Assembly (NCBI GenBank): GCA_041674625.1 | Contig: JBAYVI010000004.1 | Coordinates: 5,057 to 69,056, forward strand | Length of the DNA stretch: 64,000 nucleotides | Source of the DNA: BRH-c32 sp041674625 | GTDB taxonomy: Bacteria; Bacteroidota; Ignavibacteria; Ignavibacteriales; Melioribacteraceae | Direction of reading: 5' to 3' | Translations under genes and position numbers: made by a program | Shown: positions 49,760 to 59,239 of the stretch, in pieces | Layout of the letters: the number at the start of each line of letters is the position of its first letter | Position numbering within the stretch: the first letter of the stretch is position 1 | The notes under the pieces: generated by a model | The model's database searches: none | What the model saw: only the letters and a program-made list of their open reading frames with translations | What the model was told of the DNA's origin: nothing

Positions 49760-52588
49760 ATGCCAGATAATAAACCAGCATTTAATCCAAATAAACCGTT
49801 TGTTCCATCGGACAATAATGGTGTAGATAAACCTGCTTTTAATCCAAAAGCTGCGTATAAGCCATTGGAATCTACTGAGACATACAAAGATGCTTTTACT
49901 TCTGTAACGGAGGATATTTACAAAAGTCCTAAAGAAGATAATAAAGTAGAAAGTGCTATTGACTTTATCGCTAAACACCCTACAACAAAAGGTGGTATGG
50001 TTGATTTAGAAAAAGACATATTACGTGGTGTATTTAAAAATCCTAATGCCAGTCAAGATCAAATTAAAGAATCAATTGCTACTATGCAAAGTGGCAATCT
50101 GTATTACTTAAAAGATGAAGGTGGTGTTATGGTACCAAAACAATTGAAGTACGGCGAGAAGCCTCCTAAAGGCTATAACGCGCAATCTGTCTGGGGTAGT
50201 CAAAAGGATGCTAATAATGATTCTTGGTACACTGATTTAGGTAAGAGTTTATACAATGGTGTTATCGGCACGGCAGAAGGAGTTGTTGATTTAGCTCAAA
50301 TGGGTACTATGGCTATCACTGATGATAAAAGTGATTACCTTGCTAATCTTAGTAATACCGCCGAAGCACTTAAATTCACTAAAGATGCAGATATTAACAA
50401 ACCTATATTTAACACGGAGGGAATAAATCAATTTTCCGACTTAGTTGATAAGGATAGATTTGACATTTCACCCGCTGCTTTGTGGGGGACATTAAACATG
50501 GCTGCTGAATCAGTGGTATCATTTTATGGTGGAGCAAAGGGAGCTACTACACTTGCTAAGTTAGGGCCAAAGGCTTCTGCTTATGTAGGCTCTTATCTTA
50601 CGCAATTGGGGGATAACCTTGATAATGCTAAAGAGGCCGGATTAGAAGGAAGGGAAGCTGCTACATTCGCTTCATTAACTACAAGTGTTCAGGCGGCTAT
50701 TGACGCTAAATTTGGACTTGAATCTAAAATATATCAAGCCTCTATGAAAAAACCTGCTGCTGCTTTGTTTAAAGATTTAGCAAAAGGAATAGAGAAGGAT
50801 GCAGAAGGTAAAATAACAGCAGAAGGATTTAAACAACTTGCCAGAGAAACTGCCGATAATTATGGTAAACTTGCTGCAATAGGGGCTAAAGAAATAGGTA
50901 AGGATGCTTTAAAAGAAGCTGGACAAGAAGCGGGACAAGATTTTGTTGCTAAGGCGGCTGAAAACCTATGGGATAAATTAGACATTAATGAGAAAGCAAA
51001 GTTTGGAACTGATGTTACCAGCGCTCAATCATTTGCAAGTTATATCCAAAATGGACTTGCGGGACTTGTCGGTGGCGCTCCAATGGCAATAGCCTCAACT
51101 AATGCTAAAAAGAAATATGACGAACAGAGTGCTAATGCTTATAAAACTGTTCAACAAGGTCCAGCAGCCGTTCAGGAACTAAAAGGTAATTTAGGTGTAG
51201 CAAAAGAGAAAGGACAGATAACTGAACCTGAATACAGAAATGCAGTTGATAAAGTAGACGCTTATCAGAAATACAATGAGCAAACCAAAGACCTTAATTT
51301 AGACGAGAAGCAGAAGAAAGAAACATTCGAGCTTTCTTTTAATATTGAATCTTTGAAGTCTGAGGTTAATCAATTTACAAAAGAAGAGCTCGACCAATTA
51401 GACCCTATTGCACTTGGTAAAATTGATTCTAAGAAGAAAATAATTAAAGGCTTACAAGAAGAGCTTAATAAAATTATACTGCGTGAGGATGTACAGAGAG
51501 AGACTAAGGTAGGGCAAGATACGGTTAATAAGGTAGTGAAGAATGAAACTCCTAAAGAGGGTGAGAAGAAAATATCTGACTTATTAAAAACATTCAAAAC
51601 TCAGGCAACAAAGGTAGATAAGGTGGATGTTAAAGAAGCTGCCAAGCCGGAAGATAAAAAACCTTACAGAAGATTTGCATACGATAGAGATAATACCCCT
51701 GACTTTGATTTAAAAGATAGTAAAGGAAATTATCAGTTTAATAAACTTACTGACCCTATATCTCGTAAAAGAGCACTTACCGATCACTTTGATAAAAACC
51801 CTGAATTAAAGGATGAAGTGGAAGGATATGTTCACCAAAGTCAAAATAACGTATGGCAAGTAGATGTTGGCAATGGAAGGTGGATGCAATTTGCTCGTTC
51901 AATTGACCCCGAAACATTATTAGGTGATACTACTAATTTACCTGAATTAAAGGAAGATGTTAAGGATAGTGATGGTAGACTGTTAACGAGATATAAAGAA
52001 CCTGTTATAGTTAAAATGGAAACTATTACCGGAGATCGTGAAGATCGCAAAGGAAAGCCGTTAAGGATATTTAATGTTTATCGCAAAAGAGATGGAGCAT
52101 ACATTGTTTCTTTAAAAGAAAGACAAAAGGGGAATAGCGATTATAGTGACGGAGAGAAAGCTCAAATGGCAGCTATAAAAGAGCGTGGTTACGTCCCTAA
52201 AAGTAAAGAGTCAGTTAAGGAAGCTGTTAAGAATAGGAATGAATCGGTGGCTACAAAAGTGATAGAATACGGTGATAAGATTATCGCCGGAGAAATATTA
52301 AAATCACCTAAGGATATTCAGTTTTACGAAAATAATAAGAAAGATATTGAAAAGTATTTAGGTGAAAAGGCTGCTGAATATAAAAATAAAGTAGAGAAGA
52401 TAAAGGATAAGATTGTTATTAATCCTATAACTAATCCCACTGATTTGACTAGAAAAATAGCTATCACTAAAAAATTAAAAGGTTCTAGTAAGAAAATACA
52501 AATAGAATCTAATGTTAAGTCAGAACAAAATAAAATATTAAAAAAGGTAGAGTTGTTAAAAAAATTAATAGATTGTATTCATGGATGA
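49760..52588 (+). CDS. Large internal-virion-like protein (942 aa)
   Basis: The first 50 residues repeat a Phe-Asn-Pro-Asn/Lys motif (NKPAFNPNKPFVP, DKPAFNPKAAYKPL). A hydrophobic, alanine-rich segment (LNMAAESVVSFYGGAKGATT) and a second (GLAGLVGGAPMAIASTNAKK) could cross or insert into membrane. The C-terminal third is charged and helical. Such features suit an ejected protein that helps DNA cross the envelope. No enzyme motif is visible. Confidence 0.7.
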   Translation: MPDNKPAFNPNKPFVPSDNNGVDKPAFNPKAAYKPLESTETYKDAFTSVTEDIYKSPKEDNKVESAIDFIAKHPTTKGGMVDLEKDILRGVFKNPNASQDQIKESIATMQSGNLYYLKDEGGVMVPKQLKYGEKPPKGYNAQSVWGSQKDANNDSWYTDLGKSLYNGVIGTAEGVVDLAQMGTMAITDDKSDYLANLSNTAEALKFTKDADINKPIFNTEGINQFSDLVDKDRFDISPAALWGTLNMAAESVVSFYGGAKGATTLAKLGPKASAYVGSYLTQLGDNLDNAKEAGLEGREAATFASLTTSVQAAIDAKFGLESKIYQASMKKPAAALFKDLAKGIEKDAEGKITAEGFKQLARETADNYGKLAAIGAKEIGKDALKEAGQEAGQDFVAKAAENLWDKLDINEKAKFGTDVTSAQSFASYIQNGLAGLVGGAPMAIASTNAKKKYDEQSANAYKTVQQGPAAVQELKGNLGVAKEKGQITEPEYRNAVDKVDAYQKYNEQTKDLNLDEKQKKETFELSFNIESLKSEVNQFTKEELDQLDPIALGKIDSKKKIIKGLQEELNKIILREDVQRETKVGQDTVNKVVKNETPKEGEKKISDLLKTFKTQATKVDKVDVKEAAKPEDKKPYRRFAYDRDNTPDFDLKDSKGNYQFNKLTDPISRKRALTDHFDKNPELKDEVEGYVHQSQNNVWQVDVGNGRWMQFARSIDPETLLGDTTNLPELKEDVKDSDGRLLTRYKEPVIVKMETITGDREDRKGKPLRIFNVYRKRDGAYIVSLKERQKGNSDYSDGEKAQMAAIKERGYVPKSKESVKEAVKNRNESVATKVIEYGDKIIAGEILKSPKDIQFYENNKKDIEKYLGEKAAEYKNKVEKIKDKIVINPITNPTDLTRKIAITKKLKGSSKKIQIESNVKSEQNKILKKVELLKKLIDCIHG

Positions 52589-52943
52589 AGAAGAAGTAAC
52601 CCCAGAGGAGTTTCAGATTGAAATGATGGAAAGCCATCATAAAGAAATGATTGCTGCCATAAGAAGTATAAAGTTTCCTGAACAAAAGGATAGTTCTCCT
52701 GTTTTACAGAAACTTAATTCATCTATTGATTCAATGATAAGTAAGTTGAATGCTTTACAATCACCTACCGTTAACGTTGAGAAAACAGATCAAACAGAGG
52801 TGACTAATCTTTTAAAAGAATTAATATCGTCTGTGAATAAATTAGGAGAAAAAGAAGAGAAACCTGAAAAGAAAGAATTTATATTTGATATTGTAAGAGA
52901 TGGCCTTGGTAATATTAAATCAGTAAAAGCTAAACAAGTATAA
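52581..52943 (+). CDS. Coiled-coil virion-region protein (120 aa)
   Basis: Acidic helical N-terminus (EEEVTPEEFQIEMMESHHKE) and a long coiled coil (DSMISKLNALQSPTVNVEKT) ending in beta strands (FIFDIVRDGLGNIKSVKAK). It overlaps both neighbours. Function unknown. Confidence 0.65.
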   Translation: MDEEEVTPEEFQIEMMESHHKEMIAAIRSIKFPEQKDSSPVLQKLNSSIDSMISKLNALQSPTVNVEKTDQTEVTNLLKELISSVNKLGEKEEKPEKKEFIFDIVRDGLGNIKSVKAKQV

Positions 52944-53491
52944 TGGCAACTTTAGATTCTGTAAATATAATTCCAAGCCTTCCGCCAATTTTTTCAGGTA
53001 AATGGAGAGGTGCTACCGGCACAACATACTCGACTGCTTCTTTTGCAGCAAATCAAGTCTATGTTACACCTTACTTAATTTGCTCACCACATACTGTTTT
53101 ACAAATACGTGTTCCGGTTACTACCGGAGTTGCTGGTCAGTCCATAAGAATGGGACTTTATTCAGCTGATGTAAATGGATATCCAGATGCGCTGATTGAG
53201 CAAAGCGGAGCTATTTCAGTTGCAACTAGTGGCGAGTATTCTTATACGTTTGCATCCGCTTTAGCATTAACTGGTAAACTGGTATTTATGGCAGTAAATT
53301 GCACAAGTACTGGCGTAGTATTTAGATTGTGGATTGGACCTGTTAATTTATTGCCAAGAACTGCTGGAAATCCACCGGTGGCAGGATATCGTTTTGCTCA
53401 CGGATTTGGTTCATTCCCAGCTAATTTTCCCGGAAGTGCTATTGAAACAACGAACGGAAATCAACACATGTTAGAGTTATTAGTACAATGA
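52943..53491 (+). CDS. Tail-fibre-like protein (182 aa)
   Basis: The pattern IFSGKWRGATGTTYSTASFA, then QIRVPVTTGVAGQSIRMGLY and RFAHGFGSFPANFPG, is that of small beta-sandwich proteins in phage fibre regions. It is co-translated with a DUF4376-like gene, which supports a tail-fibre role. Moderate confidence. Confidence 0.7.
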   Translation: MATLDSVNIIPSLPPIFSGKWRGATGTTYSTASFAANQVYVTPYLICSPHTVLQIRVPVTTGVAGQSIRMGLYSADVNGYPDALIEQSGAISVATSGEYSYTFASALALTGKLVFMAVNCTSTGVVFRLWIGPVNLLPRTAGNPPVAGYRFAHGFGSFPANFPGSAIETTNGNQHMLELLVQ

Positions 53492-53928
53492 GAGTTATTA
53501 CTAATATAGCAAAACGAGACAAAGACGGCAATATAATGCTTGACGAGTTCGGAACTCCGATTATGGAGGCGTTAAGTGATGTTGAAGTAGCGATATCATT
53601 TATAGAGTTACAAGAAAGTATGTTGTCAGAAGTGGATTCGCAAACACAATCTAATATCCGGTTAGGGTTTACTTTTGATGGTATTGTTTTTTCAATGAGC
53701 GAAAACGCGCAACTAAATTGGAGTAACATTCCAAATATACCAAAAGAAGCTTTCCCGTTTGAGGTAAGTGGAAAAGAAGATGATGTTTATTTATTGTCAG
53801 AAGCTAATAAAATGAATTTTTATATGACTGCAATGAGTTTTAAGATGAGTTTATTAAGCGCTGGAACGAGTAAGAAAAAACTTATTAAAGCGTGTAAAAC
53901 AATTGAGGATTTAAAAAAGATAGTATAA
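53488..53928 (+). CDS. DUF4376-like fibre-associated protein (146 aa)
   Basis: The chain has the order of a DUF4376-type protein: an N-terminal strand pair (RDKDGNIMLDEFGTPIMEAL), a central FDGIVFSMSENAQLNW, and a helical end (NKMNFYMTAMSFKMSLLSAG). Such proteins are linked to tail-fibre genes. ATGA overlap with the preceding gene. Confidence 0.65.
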   Translation: MRVITNIAKRDKDGNIMLDEFGTPIMEALSDVEVAISFIELQESMLSEVDSQTQSNIRLGFTFDGIVFSMSENAQLNWSNIPNIPKEAFPFEVSGKEDDVYLLSEANKMNFYMTAMSFKMSLLSAGTSKKKLIKACKTIEDLKKIV

Positions 53929-54300
53929 ATGGCAAACGAGATAAACTTTTCAGCCTTAACCGGCCAGACTATAACTTGTCAACTATACGATGGAATTACT
54001 CCTGTGGGAACTCCGTTTGCCACTTCTGAAATAGACACTACTGGTACTTATGTAGCCTCTATGCCAGCTACTCCTTATGGGAAGTATGTGGTTGTGGCAA
54101 GCGCTTCTGGAACTACCGTGGCAAGTGGGGAGATTCATTGGAGTGGTGACTATGAGATTTTAACTGCTTTTGGAATGCTTAGAGGACTTGACCCTAACAA
54201 TCCTGTTACTCAAACACTCACTAATTTAACATCTGGAAGTATAGATATTGCTGTTACAGGCGATCTTTCCACAACTACCACGTTTACAGCGCAACCATGA
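53929..54300 (+). CDS. Beta-rich virion-region protein (123 aa)
   Basis: Short Gly/Thr-rich beta repeats (GQTITCQLYDGITPVGTPFA, YGKYVVVASASGTTVASGE) with few charges. Probably a surface or fibre-tip component, based on neighbours. It overlaps the next gene by ATGA. Confidence 0.65.
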   Translation: MANEINFSALTGQTITCQLYDGITPVGTPFATSEIDTTGTYVASMPATPYGKYVVVASASGTTVASGEIHWSGDYEILTAFGMLRGLDPNNPVTQTLTNLTSGSIDIAVTGDLSTTTTFTAQP

Positions 54301-54545
54301 GCAGAAGAGCTTTAGCCATACTAAGTGAAGGGATGTTGAGTGAGTCTCAGAAGAGGTCGTTGACATTACTTTCATTGGGTATGATTGAGGTTACTTTATC
54401 GCCTACGCCAACCCCAGAAAGAAGGAGAAGGGGTGGTGGAAGAGATGGTAGTTATGTAGAAGATCAGAGTCATAGGATAAAATTGCAAAAAGAGGATGAG
54501 GAAATTTTAGCATTAATTCGTAGCTTTATAGAATGGGAAGCATAA
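54297..54545 (+). CDS. Small basic protein (82 aa)
   Basis: A basic, glycine-rich centre (TPERRRRGGGRDGSYVED) lies between two helical parts (SRRALAILSEGMLSE, KEDEEILALIRSFIEWE). The 3' end overlaps the next gene by 13 nt. Function unknown. Confidence 0.65.
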   Translation: MSRRALAILSEGMLSESQKRSLTLLSLGMIEVTLSPTPTPERRRRGGGRDGSYVEDQSHRIKLQKEDEEILALIRSFIEWEA

Positions 54546-57500
54546 TAAAATGTTTGGATAAAATAAAAGGATTCTCTCAAAAGGAAACTGATAATCTTAT
54601 TGCAAGTAGTGATAAGTATAAGAAAGAGGGAATGAGTGATGTTGATGCTGATACAAAGGCAGTGATGGATTTATACGCTTCGTTACAGGAAGAGATTAAT
54701 AAGCTAAAAACCAAATCTGATAAACAGGAAAGTGTAAAGAAAACTGTTTCAGTTAAACCTGAGCTTGTAAAAGAAGCTCCTAAAACTACCTCCGTTGAAT
54801 CTAAGTCTCGTGAAGTAAAGGATGTAGAAATTAATCAGGTTGAAAAAAACGCACTTATAAGTGAAGGGTATGATAATTCAACTATTAATAAAGCAGTAAA
54901 AGAAGCCAACGAACTTCGTAGGTTACCGGCAAAAGAATTATTTAAAGTACTTAATGAAAAAGGGGTATTTAATCTTGGCAAAGGCGATACGAATGTGGAG
55001 CGTCCTGATATTGGACTTGCAAGTTCTGAGTATAACAATACACTTTCTCAATTAGAAAAAAGTAAAGACACTAAAACTATTGAGAAGTTAATGAATTTTA
55101 TTGAAGACATCAAGGAAACTGGTGTTATAAAAACTATTCGTGGAACGGGCGGAAAGACTGAAAGATTTTCAGCTCCATTACATAGATCATTACTTGAAAA
55201 GTCTAATCCTGATCGCGGGCTTACAGAGATAGAAGAAAAAGAGAAACTTGCCGAAGAAGAAACAAGACTTGCTTATGAATCTCAATTGGAGGACGCTGCT
55301 CAATATCAAAAGGTATCAGATAAGGCTGGAAATATATCTAAGGCGGTTGATAGGATTAAGAAAGTGATGCCGAAAGTGAATGTAGTGATGGATAACACTA
55401 TTAAAGGAGCAGGACAAGTGAAAGGTAATACGCTCTCTATTAACCCAGATTATGCAGGATTTGACACTCCTATTCACGAGGCAGGACATATATTAATTGA
55501 TTCTATTGGGTATAGTAATAAAGTGATACAGGCGGCAATAGCTCAACTTAAAACAACTCCACTGTGGGAAGAAACTAAAAAGCTATACTCCGATCTTAAC
55601 GAAGAAATGTTAGGTAAAGAAGTATTAGCAGAGGCTATTGGAAGAGAGGGTGCAGGAATATTCGATAAAGAAGTTGATAAAACACGTTTTAAAGCTCTTT
55701 TAGACTACATCTTTAATAAGCTGAAGCAATTGTTTGGCGTGGATAAAAACATTGCTAAAAGCCTAGCTAAACAGATTATAGGCGGTATTAAAACCAAAGA
55801 ACTTGTAGGTAAGAATGAAACGGTGCAGGAGGCAAGAAAAAGAGAAATAAGCGAAGATGAAGCTGCTCTTAATGAATTATACGAAGTATTTAAAAATACC
55901 CCCGACTTATCTAAGTTTAAATATGAAGACCTTTTAGATGCTTACAACATCATTATCACTTCTACCGACATCCCACAGGGGAAAGAGAATAAAATTAAGA
56001 ATGAAATACTTAAACGTATAGGTATGAATTTCTTTCAACGTTCTATGGATAAGGCCAGAAACGACCCTAAATTCTCAGAAGAAAAAGCTATTAAAAAAGA
56101 TATTGGCTGGTTTGATAAACAGTTTAAAGTACTATCTCACTTTAGTAATGCTTTCCCCGAAATGAAAGGGCTTAGTGATTTATGGCAAACTGCTTACTTT
56201 GATAAAATTAAGGCTTCCCGTGAAAAGAAAAATCTTAATGAGAAACTGGCGGTTGAAGTAATTAAAGACAGAAATGATCGGCTTGGAATTGTTCAACGAG
56301 GTAAAGAGTTTATCCAGCAATTATTAGGTAACCAAAACTACAAATACTTTGACTACTTAGATAACGGAAAAGGCGGTCTTATAACAGTATCGGAGGCAAA
56401 TCAAAAGGGATATACTAAAGCCCAAATTGATTATTTAAAGTTTGTACGAGAAGAAATTGGTGAAAGAAAAAACCTTATAGCTTCCGAATCGTATGATGTG
56501 GCTATGGATGTTCTTAGAACTGATAAAAGGTTTTATGAGAACTTTCAAACTGAAAATTCTGTGGCCGCAGTAAGCAGTTTGCTCGGTAACACCCATAACA
56601 TTAATAAGGTTCGTATTAAATTTACTAATCCATTAACCGGAAAAGAAGAAATATCTGAATATGAAAACATAGAGAAGATACTTACAAAGTATGGCGAGAA
56701 AGGTGTTAAAGAGAAATTTAAAGCATTACTCGCCATTGGTAAATACAATTACAGAGCGCGTAAACAATTAAAAGAAAGCGTAAGCGTAGACGAAAAAGGT
56801 GAATCTAATGTGCTTAATGTTATTCGTAAAGGTGAATATTCGCTGGATGAAAACGGACAATTAAAAAGTAAATTTGATAGACCGCGCGAAGAAACAAGGG
56901 CTTACTCCAAAGACTTTTATACTGCCATGCAGGAATTTATTGACGATACCCAGCATATAAAGCATATTAGCCCTTTAATCCCTATAATCAATGCAATAGA
57001 TTACATTAACAAGAATGGTGCCTATGAATTTGATGAAGATGGTAACAGGGTAATAAAGCATGGTAAAAAAGATAATGTATCTGAATGGCTAAAAGAATGG
57101 ACTAATCTTCACGTTATTAAACGCCCTAATGAAACTGACCCTGCTTTAGACTTAGGATTAAGGTTTTTAAGGAACTGGGCTAGTTTATCCACTATGATGT
57201 TTAATACCCCTGCTCAGTTTATGAACATGGCTATTGGTAATTATAACAATTGGCGTAAGGATAATTCTAAAACATGGGCTAAGGGACAGGCAAGGTTATT
57301 TGGCGGAGGTAAACGTAAAGTAACTAAAGATTATGCTTATGGACTTGTTAACCCTTATGCTATTGATATTGCTCGTAAATATGGTGCTGTAAGTACTGAT
57401 GTGGATTCTAATCCTATTTCTACTGCCGGAGGAATAATGGCTAAACTTGGATTTTTAGGTACTAAATGGGGGGAATTTCAAATACAGGCTTCGGGTATGC

Positions 57501-58195
57501 TTGGCAAATTATCTGATGAAGATTATAACAGCTTTGAATACAAGAAGAATAAATTTGGAGTGGATGAATTAGTTGTTAAAGATGAAATTCAAGGAGAAAA
57601 AAGAAAGGCTTTAGAGAAGCGTATTTTGGATGCTATTGACGAAGTGTCGGACGTTCAGGGTAAATATTCAGACAAGGATAAAATGAATATTATGAACAAC
57701 GAACTTGGTAAGTCGATCATGCAGTACAAAGTTTGGATGCCCGCTTGGTACAGAACAAGGTTTGGTGAGGAGGGTAGTTTTACAACTATGGTGAATGGCG
57801 GAATAAAAGAAATAAGAGATCAGATTAAAGACGAAGGGTTTATGAAGACTTTAGCTTCAGGTAATGATACTAAAGCGGTAAAGGACTTTAAAAGCAACAT
57901 AAAAGGACTTATGGTGACAGCTCTTCTTATGTCTTTTGTTTATTCGGACGATGAAGATAAAAAGAAATCACTAGCGGCTAAAACAGCACAAAAGGCTTTA
58001 TCTGACGTTTTATTCATATTCGACCCTAACAACCTTAAATTTACAATAAGCCGTCCTATTGCCTCTGTGAGTAAAATAAACGATCTTTTAGACGCTGTAA
58101 CTAAATTAAATGAGATAGACTCTAAAGATGTTGTTAAACTACTGCCGGGCAAAAAGGTGGCAGATGCAGTGGAATACTTAACAGAAGAAGATTAA
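54533..58195 (+). CDS. Giant virion-associated protein with zincin protease motif (1220 aa)
   Basis: Residues 315-319 are His-Glu-Ala-Gly-His inside DTPIHEAGHILIDS, the HExxH signature of zinc metallopeptidases, followed about 50 residues later by KEVLAEAIGREG, whose glutamate could be the third ligand. The N-terminal 270 residues are charged coiled coil, and residues 460-1200 are mostly helical. The gene closes the run of large internal-virion-like genes. I infer an ejected or capsid-associated protease; its target is unknown. Confidence 0.78.
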   Translation: MGSIIKCLDKIKGFSQKETDNLIASSDKYKKEGMSDVDADTKAVMDLYASLQEEINKLKTKSDKQESVKKTVSVKPELVKEAPKTTSVESKSREVKDVEINQVEKNALISEGYDNSTINKAVKEANELRRLPAKELFKVLNEKGVFNLGKGDTNVERPDIGLASSEYNNTLSQLEKSKDTKTIEKLMNFIEDIKETGVIKTIRGTGGKTERFSAPLHRSLLEKSNPDRGLTEIEEKEKLAEEETRLAYESQLEDAAQYQKVSDKAGNISKAVDRIKKVMPKVNVVMDNTIKGAGQVKGNTLSINPDYAGFDTPIHEAGHILIDSIGYSNKVIQAAIAQLKTTPLWEETKKLYSDLNEEMLGKEVLAEAIGREGAGIFDKEVDKTRFKALLDYIFNKLKQLFGVDKNIAKSLAKQIIGGIKTKELVGKNETVQEARKREISEDEAALNELYEVFKNTPDLSKFKYEDLLDAYNIIITSTDIPQGKENKIKNEILKRIGMNFFQRSMDKARNDPKFSEEKAIKKDIGWFDKQFKVLSHFSNAFPEMKGLSDLWQTAYFDKIKASREKKNLNEKLAVEVIKDRNDRLGIVQRGKEFIQQLLGNQNYKYFDYLDNGKGGLITVSEANQKGYTKAQIDYLKFVREEIGERKNLIASESYDVAMDVLRTDKRFYENFQTENSVAAVSSLLGNTHNINKVRIKFTNPLTGKEEISEYENIEKILTKYGEKGVKEKFKALLAIGKYNYRARKQLKESVSVDEKGESNVLNVIRKGEYSLDENGQLKSKFDRPREETRAYSKDFYTAMQEFIDDTQHIKHISPLIPIINAIDYINKNGAYEFDEDGNRVIKHGKKDNVSEWLKEWTNLHVIKRPNETDPALDLGLRFLRNWASLSTMMFNTPAQFMNMAIGNYNNWRKDNSKTWAKGQARLFGGGKRKVTKDYAYGLVNPYAIDIARKYGAVSTDVDSNPISTAGGIMAKLGFLGTKWGEFQIQASGMLGKLSDEDYNSFEYKKNKFGVDELVVKDEIQGEKRKALEKRILDAIDEVSDVQGKYSDKDKMNIMNNELGKSIMQYKVWMPAWYRTRFGEEGSFTTMVNGGIKEIRDQIKDEGFMKTLASGNDTKAVKDFKSNIKGLMVTALLMSFVYSDDEDKKKSLAAKTAQKALSDVLFIFDPNNLKFTISRPIASVSKINDLLDAVTKLNEIDSKDVVKLLPGKKVADAVEYLTEED

Positions 58196-58212
58196 AATGT
58201 TAAATAACGAAG

Positions 58213-58240
58213 AATAGTTGTTTTTTACTATTTCTTATTG
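58213..58240 (+). terminator. Weak candidate terminator
   Basis: AATAGT (58213-58218) pairs with ACTATT (58227-58232) around a T-rich loop, then TCTTATTG. It follows the 1,220-residue gene. Confidence 0.4.
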
Positions 58241-58260
58241 TAAATTTATAAAAAAATTCC

Positions 58261-58419
58261 ATGAACGGCTATTTATACATAATTTTGATTATATTTATTT
58301 CTAATATAATTCCAAGTTATGTTAAATATGCTTTGGTAGTGCGAGGGGGTAAGGTTAGCAATAGTGCAAAGCCACCACTAAACAAAAAAAGCCAATTTTC
58401 GTGTGGTAATCAAATTTGA
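58261..58419 (+). CDS. Small membrane protein (52 aa)
   Basis: ATG 58261 (MNGYLYIILIIFISNIIPSY) to TGA 58417. One N-terminal hydrophobic segment, then a basic tail. The stop overlaps a TTG start of the next gene (TTGA). Function unknown. Confidence 0.55.
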   Translation: MNGYLYIILIIFISNIIPSYVKYALVVRGGKVSNSAKPPLNKKSQFSCGNQI

Positions 58420-58622
58420 CAGAATATAAGGAAGAAAACTCTAGCCCTCAATCTGAGGAGGTTCTTTTAAAAAATAAAGAGCTTTATAAAGAATTGATTA
58501 AAAGAGGATTTTATACTCAATTTATTGGTCATAACGATGAGATACATTATATCATCGTTTCAAATGTAGCTCCTAAATTCCAGATTTCTTTGGAAGAAGC
58601 CGCAGACATTTCCAATCTTTAG
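58416..58622 (+). CDS. Small hypothetical protein, TTG start (68 aa)
   Basis: The frame has no ATG; TTG 58416 overlaps the previous stop and is the likely start. Acidic helical N-terminus (EENSSPQSEEVLLKNKELYK) and mixed C-terminus. Stop TAG. The 3' end overlaps a convergent HNH gene by 50 bp. Function unknown. Confidence 0.5.
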   Translation: MTEYKEENSSPQSEEVLLKNKELYKELIKRGFYTQFIGHNDEIHYIIVSNVAPKFQISLEEAADISNL

Positions 58623-58764
58623 TATCACTTTTTAGATTATTATTCCTCCAGTTTAAAGGTTGTAGGTTTTCAATGTTACTGCGTCCTCCGTTAGCAAGCG
58701 CTAAAATATGATCTATTTCCCAACCAGTTATTGAATCTCTATCTCCGTATTTTTTAAATTCCAT
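58573..58764 (-). CDS. Small HNH endonuclease (63 aa)
   Basis: The compact HNH core is clear: RDSITGWEIDHILALANGG, NIENLQPLNWRNNNLKSD, with the Asp-His pair, the Asn and a final basic stretch. It is shorter than most free-standing HNH proteins but holds the full beta-beta-alpha metal motif. It is the only minus-strand gene in a plus-strand stretch and splits two plus-strand frames, as a recent insertion would. Stop TAG. Confidence 0.75.
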   Translation of the reverse strand: MEFKKYGDRDSITGWEIDHILALANGGRSNIENLQPLNWRNNNLKSDTKDWKCLRLLPKKSGI

Positions 58765-59081
58765 TAAAGTTCCACGTTTCTTTTAAATATTTTGGAGGAT
58801 ATGTTACTCAGTTCTGGGTAAGGGGTATATCAAATTCGTTTAAAGCTATTTCTGCGGTCGCTTTAGTAGTAACTTCAATTTGTGCAATATATATATCAAA
58901 TAATCAATACACAATCGAAAAGCAAAATATAATCCAAAAAGGAATAGAATTAAAAAAAGAAGAAGCGCTAATCCAGCAAAAAAATAATATAGATTCACTA
59001 GAACGCTTAATAATTGATCTTCGTTTAAACCAAAAATTGTCAAATGATACTTCATTAGTAAGAATAGTTAAGCGTAAATAA
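58758..59081 (+). pseudogene. Membrane-anchored coiled-coil frame without start codon
   Basis: From TAA 58755 to TAA 59079 the plus frame is open and protein-like: a hydrophobic anchor (FKAISAVALVVTSICAIYIS) followed by a coiled coil (KKEEALIQQKNNIDSLERLI) and a basic end. No ATG, GTG or TTG exists before the anchor. An ATG at 58809 in another frame has a GGAGG just upstream, so one base change may have broken the start. The adjacent HNH gene is a possible cause. An opposite-strand frame here is taken as a shadow. Confidence 0.55.
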
Positions 59082-59091
59082 CTTGTTCTTA

Positions 59092-59235
59092 GTCTTTCCG
59101 AAGGAAAGGATTGAACTGGACGATAATTGTATTATATAGGATATTAGTTTCATTTTATTGTTTGTAAATATAGTAAGTTTAACGGATTAAAAATAATAAG
59201 GTTGCATTTTTAACAAAAGAATTTTATTATATTTA
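59092..59235 (+). promoter_or_regulatory. Promoter region of ferritin gene
   Basis: A perfect small hairpin (CTTTCC-GAA-GGAAAG, about 59092-59107) is followed by AAGGTTGCATTTTTAAC (59198) and TATATTTA at 59228-59235, only 4 nt before the ATG. The GGTTGC element is about 23 nt from the -7 box. Confidence 0.55.
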
Positions 59236-59239
59236 TACC

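Noticed and set aside
15144..58195. Genome-wide reassignment of TAG
   Set aside because: The large virion genes contain no in-frame TAG, and several genes, including the one ending at 49757, stop at TAG immediately before the next start. Any recoding is therefore partial.
58846..59055. Leucine-rich minus-strand frame
   Set aside because: It is the antisense of a better plus-strand frame with an anchor and coiled coil; the hydrophobicity is a complement effect.
59085..59150. tRNA-like sequence upstream of the ferritin gene
   Set aside because: A T-loop-like GGATTGAAC and a hairpin are present, but no acceptor stem or anticodon arm can be built.
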